Below, one piece after another: positions 59,096 through 64,000 of a DNA stretch of 64,000 nucleotides. The notes beneath the pieces are model-generated. The model saw only the letters and a program-made list of their open reading frames with translations, was not told where the DNA came from and did not search any database. Source of the DNA: Caulobacterales bacterium (GTDB lineage Bacteria; Pseudomonadota; Alphaproteobacteria; Caulobacterales; Parvularculaceae); the NCBI GenBank assembly GCA_020638525.1, contig JACKIL010000011.1, positions 1 to 64,000 of the forward strand, given 5' to 3'. Both the position numbers and the translations under genes were made by a program. How positions within the stretch are numbered: the first letter of the stretch is position 1; the number at the start of each line of letters is the position of its first letter.

Positions 59096-59788
59096 TTAGG
59101 CGGCTTTTTCTTCCGCCGGGTCGCGCAGGACGTAGCCGCGGCCCCAGACGGTTTCGATGTAGTGGTCGCCATCAGTCGCGGCGGCGAGTTTTTTGCGGAG
59201 TTTGCAGATGAAGACGTCGATGATCTTCAGCTCCGGCTCGTCCATGCCGCCATAAAGGTGGTTGAGGAACATCTCTTTCGTCAGCGTCGTGCCTTTGCGC
59301 AGCGAGAGAAGCTCCAGCATCTGATATTCTTTGCCCGTCAGGTGCACGCGCTGGCCAGCGACTTCGACCGTCTTGGCGTCAAGATTGACGATGAGGTCGC
59401 CCGTCGTGATGACCGATTGCGAATGGCCTTTCGAACGGCGCACGATGGCGTGGATGCGCGCGACGAGCTCGTCCTTGTGGAAGGGCTTCGTCATATAGTC
59501 GTCGGCGCCGAAGCCGAGACCGCGCACTTTCGTTTCGATATCGCCCTGACCCGTCAGGATGAGGATCGGCGTATTGACCTTGGCCACCCGCAGAGACTTC
59601 AGCACGTCAAAGCCGGTCATGTCGGGCAGGTTGAGGTCGAGGAGAATGATGTCGTAGTCGTAGACCTTGCCCAGATCGACGCCCTCTTCTCCGAGATCGG
59701 TCGTATAGACGTTGAAACCGTCCGACTTGAGCATTAGCTCGATGCTCTGGGCGGTCGCGCTATCGTCTTCGATCAGCAGAACCCGCAT
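59096..59788 (-). CDS. ctrA: Cell-cycle response regulator CtrA
   Basis: 230 residues, OmpR-type response regulator and master cell-cycle regulator of Alphaproteobacteria (flagella, division, replication control). Receiver with phospho-acceptor D51 (YDIILLDLNLPDMTGFDV) and ADDYMTKPFHKDELVARIHAIVRRSKGHSQSVI. The C-terminal winged helix contains LTGKEYQMLELLSLRKGTTLTKEMFLNHLYGGMDEPELKIIDVFICKLRKKL, nearly invariant in CtrA. The C-terminal EEKAA tail resembles the AA degradation signal for ClpXP in Caulobacter. Divergent from the FliJ-like gene. Confidence 0.96.
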   Translation of the reverse strand: MRVLLIEDDSATAQSIELMLKSDGFNVYTTDLGEEGVDLGKVYDYDIILLDLNLPDMTGFDVLKSLRVAKVNTPILILTGQGDIETKVRGLGFGADDYMTKPFHKDELVARIHAIVRRSKGHSQSVITTGDLIVNLDAKTVEVAGQRVHLTGKEYQMLELLSLRKGTTLTKEMFLNHLYGGMDEPELKIIDVFICKLRKKLAAATDGDHYIETVWGRGYVLRDPAEEKAA

Positions 59789-60317
59789 TGCTCGTCTCCT
59801 AGTTCGCGCAGTGTCCCCTTGGCGGCGCGCATTTCTTTATGATGCGCCGATAGTAAGGTGAATTTACTTTCGTAAAGGTTAATAGCCGTGCACTGCGTCG
59901 CGCTCTTTGCCTAGAGTTTTTAAACAGGCGGAAACATTCCTTACGCGGCGAAGGGCGATAGAGGCCGTAAAATGGGGCTTCAGGCGCTTTGCCCGTTAAG
60001 CATAAAGAGGCCTCGGCTCGTTCATTGGATTCACGACTGTGAACGTCGACAGGGCGTGCGCGGTTAATCTTTTCCGGATGTATTTCGAAATCGAAACGCG
60101 TGAGGCGACTCCAATGCGAGCATGAAGTCTTGCGGTTGGTTTCGATGTCGAACCGGAACGAATTCGCGCCTTGCGGAGGCAGTGCGCACAATTTGAGCGC
60201 GCTGCTGAACCGTTCCTAAACCAATCTCGCGCTGAAAATGTGTTCGAAGGAGCGGCGCGTCGGGGAGGGCGCAAGTCTCAGCGATCGCATAGACGCTTTG
60301 AAGAGGGAAAGTGCGCC
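59789..60317. promoter_or_regulatory. ctrA / FliJ-like divergent control region
   Basis: 529 bases without a convincing gene. Seen: inverted repeat TTTAC-N4-GTAAA at 59863-59876; TTTC-N7-TTAA (59868-59882), a degenerate CtrA box (consensus TTAA-N7-TTAA), about 75-90 bases upstream of ctrA; further TTAA words near 59996 and 60064; and two GANTC sites, GATTC at 60028 and GACTC at 60107, which are CcrM methylation targets. In Caulobacter, ctrA transcription is autoregulated and gated by GANTC methylation. Confidence 0.5.
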
Positions 60318-60734
60318 ATGAACGGGCCAGGACACGCGGAAAAAACCATAACCCAGCTTGTTCGCGTCGCGCGCGCCAATGTCGAGGAGATCAAGGCGCG
60401 CATCGCCGATCTCGAAGCGGCGAAGAACTCGGCCGAGACGTCTCTCGACTGGTTCGAACAGGCGATCCGCGCGGAAGAGACCGCGAAGGGCGAGGGCGGC
60501 GTCGTCGCGGCGGAGTTCGTTCGCTTCCTCGAAGGGGCGGCCGAGAAGCGCACCGCGCTGACGTCGACCCGCGATACGCTCATCGGCGAGATCGAGACTC
60601 TGCGTGGCATGCTTGGCGAAGCGTACGCAGAACTGAAGAAGCTCGAGCACTTGGTCGACATCAGCCGGCGCACGACCGTTCGGCGTGAAAAGCGCATCTC
60701 CAGCCTGCGCCTGCGCAGCCGCGGCGCCGCCTGA
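60318..60734 (+). CDS. FliJ-like coiled-coil protein
   Basis: 138 residues from the ATG at 60318 (GAGGGAAA upstream; the open frame extends farther without a ribosome-binding site). The whole sequence is an antiparallel-type coiled coil: ITQLVRVARANVEEIKARIADLEAAKNSAETSLDWFEQAI, then EFVRFLEGAAEKRTALTSTRDTL, and KRISSLRLRSRGAA. Length and heptad pattern match flagellar export chaperones FliJ. The divergent ctrA makes a CtrA-controlled flagellar gene credible. No fliI is next to it; it may also be another small coiled-coil protein. Confidence 0.6.
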   Translation: MNGPGHAEKTITQLVRVARANVEEIKARIADLEAAKNSAETSLDWFEQAIRAEETAKGEGGVVAAEFVRFLEGAAEKRTALTSTRDTLIGEIETLRGMLGEAYAELKKLEHLVDISRRTTVRREKRISSLRLRSRGAA

Positions 60735-60876
60735 TCCGGACGGGATCGTCCGGCGCTGTCTTAACGCTTTGTTTAGAGCTTCAACGCAAGGGTTCGGCGA
60801 ATCGCTCGCCGCTGTTCCGTTTCTGTTCCGGAACAACGAAGAAAGCCTGCTGTAGACGCGGTTTTCGCGTTTGATT

Positions 60877-60899
60877 CCCGTTTGTTCCCGTGATATCCC
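60877..60899 (+). promoter_or_regulatory. Candidate MraZ operator: three CCC repeats at 10-base period
   Basis: CCC occurs at 60877-60879, 60887-60889 and 60897-60899, exactly ten bases apart (TTCCCG, TTCCCG, ATCCCA). On the other strand this is TGGGA, CGGGA, CGGGA with 5-base spacers, matching the (TGGGN) direct repeats bound by MraZ upstream of mra operons. About 115 bases before mraZ. Confidence 0.65.
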
Positions 60900-61011
60900 A
60901 AAAAATGTCGGTTAAGACCGGCATAGGCGAGGGACTGAACCCGGCCTCCTGGCGCGTGGGGCTTCCGACGCGCGACGGGTTCAGGCTGGCGAGGGCGGAG
61001 ATCAGGGCGGC

Positions 61012-61512
61012 ATGTTCAGGCCGGCGGAGGCCCTATTTTTGGGCCGCCACATCAACAAGATTGATGCGAAGGGGCGGATCGCCGCGCCGGCTGAATATCG
61101 CCGCGCGATGAAACTCGACTCCTTCAACGGCTTTTTCTGCGTGCCTTCGCTCGTCGGTCCTCATCTCGATTGCGGCGGATCGGATTTCATCGAAGCGCTG
61201 CAGGCGATGATCTCCGCGCTCGATCCGTTCGATCAGGATCGCATCGACCTTCAGGAGTCTGTCATCGGTCAGGCCCGTCCGATCCCGTTCGACGGCGACG
61301 GACGTTTCATCCTCCCGCAAATCCTGCGCGATCATGCGGAGCTCGATGAGCAGGCGTTGTTCGTCGGTTGCGGTTCGACATTCCAGATCAGAAGCGCGAA
61401 GGGCGCCGAAGAACGTCTCGCGAAATCTTCCGAACGCGCGCGCGCTGCGCTCACGCGCCTCAAGAATCCTGTGCTGCCGCCGGGCCCGTCAGGGCAGGGA
61501 GGCGGGCAATGA
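61012..61512 (+). CDS. mraZ: Transcriptional regulator MraZ
   Basis: 166 residues with two AbrB-like half domains, each with the D-x-x-x-R-type element: NKIDAKGRIAAPAEYR and PFDGDGRFILPQIL. It opens the dcw cell-division/peptidoglycan cluster and represses it by binding repeated boxes upstream. Its stop overlaps the rsmH start (ATGA). The C-terminal glycine/proline-rich tail (PVLPPGPSGQGGGQ) is less conserved. Confidence 0.95.
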   Translation: MFRPAEALFLGRHINKIDAKGRIAAPAEYRRAMKLDSFNGFFCVPSLVGPHLDCGGSDFIEALQAMISALDPFDQDRIDLQESVIGQARPIPFDGDGRFILPQILRDHAELDEQALFVGCGSTFQIRSAKGAEERLAKSSERARAALTRLKNPVLPPGPSGQGGGQ

Positions 61513-62510
61513 AGTTTGCGCCCCACGCGCCAGTCATGGAAACAGAAGCAGTCGCAGCGCTCGCAGCCGTCGATCACGGCCGCTATGTCGACGCGACCTT
61601 CGGCGGCGGCGGCTATACGCGCGCGATCCTCGCCGCGGCCGATTGCACCGTCTACGGATTTGACCGCGATCCTTCGGCGATCGAACGCGCGCGCCCCTGG
61701 GCGGCGGCTTTTGGCGATCGCCTGAAGCTTATCAACCGGCCTTTCGCGGAAGTCGAAGAAGGGCTCGCAGATTGCGGCGTCGATGCAATCGACGGCGCCG
61801 TGTTCGATCTTGGCGTTTCGTCCATGCAGCTCGATGAGGCGGAGCGCGGGTTCTCCTTCATGCGTGACGGCCCGCTGTCGATGCGTATGGATGGCGGCGC
61901 GCCGAATGCCGCCGATGTCGTCAATCGCGCATCCGAAGGCGACCTTGCGGCGATCTTCCGCGCCTATGGCGAAGAGCGCCATGCGGGCCGCATCGCCCGC
62001 GCCATCGTTGAAGAGCGCAAAGCCGCGCCGATCGAAACGACGGCGCGTCTCGCCGCGATCGTCGAAAAAGCTTCGCCCGGCCGTCCGCAGGACAAGATCC
62101 ATCCGGCGACGCGCGTCTTTCAGGCGCTGAGGATTTTCGTCAATGACGAACTCGGCCAGCTTTCGCGCGCGCTTCTCGCGGTGGAGCGGTTGTTGCGTCC
62201 GGCGGGAAGGCTCGTCGTCGTCACCTTCCATTCGCTTGAGGACCGCATCGTCAAACGTTTCCTGACGGACCGCACGAGCGGCCGGCCCGAACCGTCGCGT
62301 CATGCGCCGCGTCAGGAAGGGCCGGAGCCGAGTTTCCGTCTCATCTTCGCGAAGGCGCAAGGCCCGAGCGAGGAAGAAATTTCTGAAAATCCCCGCGCGC
62401 GTTCGGCGAAATTGCGCGCCGCCGTGCGCCTCGATGCGCCGGCGATCGCGACGCTCGATTTCGCGCCGCGCCCGCTTTCCCTTTCCAAAGCGCTTTCTGA
62501 CTGGAGATAG
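61509..62510 (+). CDS. rsmH: 16S rRNA (cytosine1402-N4)-methyltransferase RsmH
   Basis: 333 residues from the ATG at 61509, which overlaps the mraZ stop; upstream in-frame codons lie within mraZ. SAM-binding GRYVDATFGGGGYTRAIL, VYGFDRDPSAIERA, FDLGVSSMQLDEAERGFSFM and VVVTFHSLEDRIVKRF, all standard for RsmH/MraW. Methylates C1402 of 16S rRNA at the P site. Second gene of dcw. Confidence 0.97.
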   Translation: MKFAPHAPVMETEAVAALAAVDHGRYVDATFGGGGYTRAILAAADCTVYGFDRDPSAIERARPWAAAFGDRLKLINRPFAEVEEGLADCGVDAIDGAVFDLGVSSMQLDEAERGFSFMRDGPLSMRMDGGAPNAADVVNRASEGDLAAIFRAYGEERHAGRIARAIVEERKAAPIETTARLAAIVEKASPGRPQDKIHPATRVFQALRIFVNDELGQLSRALLAVERLLRPAGRLVVVTFHSLEDRIVKRFLTDRTSGRPEPSRHAPRQEGPEPSFRLIFAKAQGPSEEEISENPRARSAKLRAAVRLDAPAIATLDFAPRPLSLSKALSDWR

Positions 62511-62513
62511 ATA

Positions 62514-62888
62514 ATGGTCCGTATCACGATGATACTTCTTTGCCTTCTGCTCGCCGCCGCTGCGGCGGGGCGCTATCAGGCGGAAGTCTCCGTGCGCGAG
62601 GCGCGCCGGGACATCGAACGGCTCGATGCGGCGCGCGTGCGCGAACTCAGCTCCATTCAGGTGCTGCGCGCCGAAGTCGCCTATCTCGAAAATCCGGACC
62701 GGCTCTCGAAGATCGCAGATCAGGTGACCGATCTGCAGCCGCTTACGGGCGGCCAACTGATGACGGCGGATGAGTTCTTTCTGGCTTTCGGCGAACCGGC
62801 GGTGAAAATCGCGCCGATCGCGGGAACGCATGATGAAGACGTGATCCTAAAAGCGCTCGCCATGGCGGACGTTCAGGAAGCGGAGTGA
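62514..62888 (+). CDS. ftsL: Cell division protein FtsL
   Basis: 124 residues: one N-terminal helix (MVRITMILLCLLLAAAAAGRY) and a periplasmic coiled coil with VREARRDIERLDAARVRELSSIQVLRAEVAYLENPDRLSKIADQ, the FtsL pattern. It starts three bases after rsmH and joins FtsB and FtsQ in the division complex. Position between rsmH and ftsI confirms the call despite low sequence conservation. Confidence 0.88.
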   Translation: MVRITMILLCLLLAAAAAGRYQAEVSVREARRDIERLDAARVRELSSIQVLRAEVAYLENPDRLSKIADQVTDLQPLTGGQLMTADEFFLAFGEPAVKIAPIAGTHDEDVILKALAMADVQEAE

Positions 62889-62900
62889 TCGGCATAGCGA

Positions 62901-64000
62901 ATGGCGTGGTTCGGACGGCGCAAATCATCGACGGCGCGATGCTACATCATCGCTGAAACGGCTGAAGCCGCGCCGCCGCGCGCGGGCGTAAAAGCCCTCA
63001 GCGGTCGTGCGCGTCTTGCCTCGCGCGCGAAGAAACGCATCGCGATGTGCGCCTTTGCATTTTGCGCCGCCTATGGACTGCTCGCCGGAAGGCTCGCTTT
63101 CGTTTCGCTCAGCGGCGACGGCGCGCCTGGCGGGGCGAACACAGAGATCGTTGCGAACGATGCAGGGCCGCGCCCTGAAATTCTCGACCGCAACGGCGTG
63201 CTCCTCGCGACGAACCTGCCGATGGTCGCGCTCGAAATCGCCGGCCGCGAAGTGTGGGACCCGAAGGAGACCGCGCGCGCGCTCGCCAGCGCCTTTCCGG
63301 AGATCGACGAAGCCTCGTTAGAGCAAAAGTTGGAAGAAGGCCGTTACGTCGAGGCGCTCTCAAACCTGACGCCTGCGGAACAGGACAAGGCGTTCGCGCT
63401 TGGCCTGCCGGGCGTTCGTTTTTCCGCGCGCACGCGCCGCTTCTATCCGCTGGAGCATCTTGCTTCGCATGTCGTCGGCCACACCGAACCCGGCAAGGGC
63501 GGGGTGATGGGCCTTGAAGGCGTTCTCGATGCGAAGAAAATGCACGGCCCGCTCGTCGCTTCGATCGACACGCGCGTTCAGCAGACGCTTGAGGACGAAC
63601 TCGCCGCCGCCATCGAAACCCACCACGCGGAAGCCGGGTGGGGCGCGATCATGGACGCCGCGACAGGCGAAATCATCGCTCTGGCGAGCTTTCCGGACTT
63701 CAATCCGAACGAACCGGGCGCCTCGCCGGCCGATTGGCGCCGCAATCGCGCCACCTATGACCGCTATGAACTCGGCTCGGCGTTCAAAACGTTGACGGCG
63801 GCGGCGGCGCTTGACGCCGGGGCAGCGAAGGAATCCTCTATTTATGACGCGCGCGGCGCGTACCGGGTCGCCAACAAGACGATCCGCGATTTTCACGGCG
63901 AAAACCGCATGTTGAGTCTTTCGGAGGTCATTCAGTTCTCCTCGAATATCGGCGCGGCGCGCATCGCGGCCGATCTCGGGACCGAGCGCCAGCGCGCCTA
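62901..64000 (+). CDS. ftsI: Septal peptidoglycan transpeptidase FtsI (PBP3), 3' end beyond window
   Basis: Open frame from ATG 62901 to the window edge, no stop, about 366 codons seen. A basic cytoplasmic N-terminus, one helix (RIAMCAFAFCAAYGLLAGRLAFVSL), then the pedestal domain with PEILDRNGVLLATNLPMVAL and HVVGHTEPGKGGVMGLEGVLD. Transpeptidase motifs: nucleophile S293 with K296 in GSAFKTL, where GSTFK is usual, and S347-S-N349 (SxN). The KTG motif lies beyond the edge. The A in S-A-F-K is a small deviation. Fourth gene of the dcw cluster. Confidence 0.95.
   Translation, partial: MAWFGRRKSSTARCYIIAETAEAAPPRAGVKALSGRARLASRAKKRIAMCAFAFCAAYGLLAGRLAFVSLSGDGAPGGANTEIVANDAGPRPEILDRNGVLLATNLPMVALEIAGREVWDPKETARALASAFPEIDEASLEQKLEEGRYVEALSNLTPAEQDKAFALGLPGVRFSARTRRFYPLEHLASHVVGHTEPGKGGVMGLEGVLDAKKMHGPLVASIDTRVQQTLEDELAAAIETHHAEAGWGAIMDAATGEIIALASFPDFNPNEPGASPADWRRNRATYDRYELGSAFKTLTAAAALDAGAAKESSIYDARGAYRVANKTIRDFHGENRMLSLSEVIQFSSNIGAARIAADLGTERQRA

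Noticed and set aside
61332..62831. 499-codon reverse-strand frame opposite rsmH and ftsL
   Set aside because: Arg-rich translation with no domain; the plus strand encodes clear RsmH and FtsL.

Overview
The window looks like chromosome from a halotolerant, probably marine, Gram-negative alphaproteobacterium. The base composition is GC-rich. There is a CtrA cell-cycle regulator, a complete ectoine/hydroxyectoine operon, several TonB-dependent receptors, an E. coli-like cytochrome bd oxidase operon, and stress promoters of the alphaproteobacterial sigma-EcfG type. A Hyphomonadaceae/Parvularculaceae-like lineage would fit, but this is inference from gene content; there is no rRNA or other decisive marker.

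Layout. (1) 0.1-9 kb: a TIGR03032-type protein, a divergent AraC-family regulator and a giant autotransporter whose passenger carries a threefold large repeat. (2) 9.2-20.8 kb: osmoadaptation. A TonB receptor and a divergent creatinase-like M24 protein (ectoine-hydrolase-like) precede ectR and ectABCD-ask, followed by a 102-aa unknown, a 40-aa membrane peptide and a sodium:solute symporter. (3) 20.8-27.5 kb: divergent cydDC and cydABX, then an NsrR-type Rrf2 regulator. (4) 27.7-31 kb: ferritin-like protein, 1-Cys peroxiredoxin, SQR-like flavoprotein and a DUF3365 haem protein. (5) 31-34.8 kb: small cytoplasmic and envelope genes, a six-TM voltage-sensor-type potassium channel with a C-terminal zinc ribbon, and an AraC regulator. 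(6) 34.9-42 kb: a five-gene minus-strand operon (TonB receptor, two-domain EthD-like protein, lipoprotein amidohydrolase, two exported metallo-beta-lactamase-fold hydrolases) that looks like uptake and hydrolysis of an unidentified compound. (7) 42.2-49.6 kb: a stress island (AI-2E/PerM permease, small lipoprotein, DUF883, YqjE-like, RHH protein, ECF sigma factor, small membrane proteins, DUF1328, CsbD). Five copies of a GGAAC-N16/17-(C/T)GTT promoter lie here, each in front of a gene of this set. (8) 49.7-53.7 kb: moaA, a DUF2946 protein with a ZnuD-like receptor, and a cold-shock protein. (9) 53.9-58.9 kb: a large exported beta-helix/RTX protein, a FrnE-type DsbA protein and an enoyl-CoA hydratase. 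(10) 59-64 kb: ctrA, a FliJ-like coiled-coil gene, and the start of the dcw cluster (mraZ-rsmH-ftsL-ftsI), with ftsI cut by the window end.

The points most worth following are the clustered stress-promoter regulon, the beta-helix/unknown/RTX protein, the zinc-ribbon potassium channel, the hydrolase/TonB operon, and the two small unknown genes coupled to the ectoine operon and its symporter. Several genes here are too short for routine ORF calling or run off the edge (19144-19266, 26958-27083, 43574-43747, 47174-47347, 62901-64000); they were found by reading the sequence. No tRNA, rRNA, CRISPR, insertion sequence or prophage was recognised.
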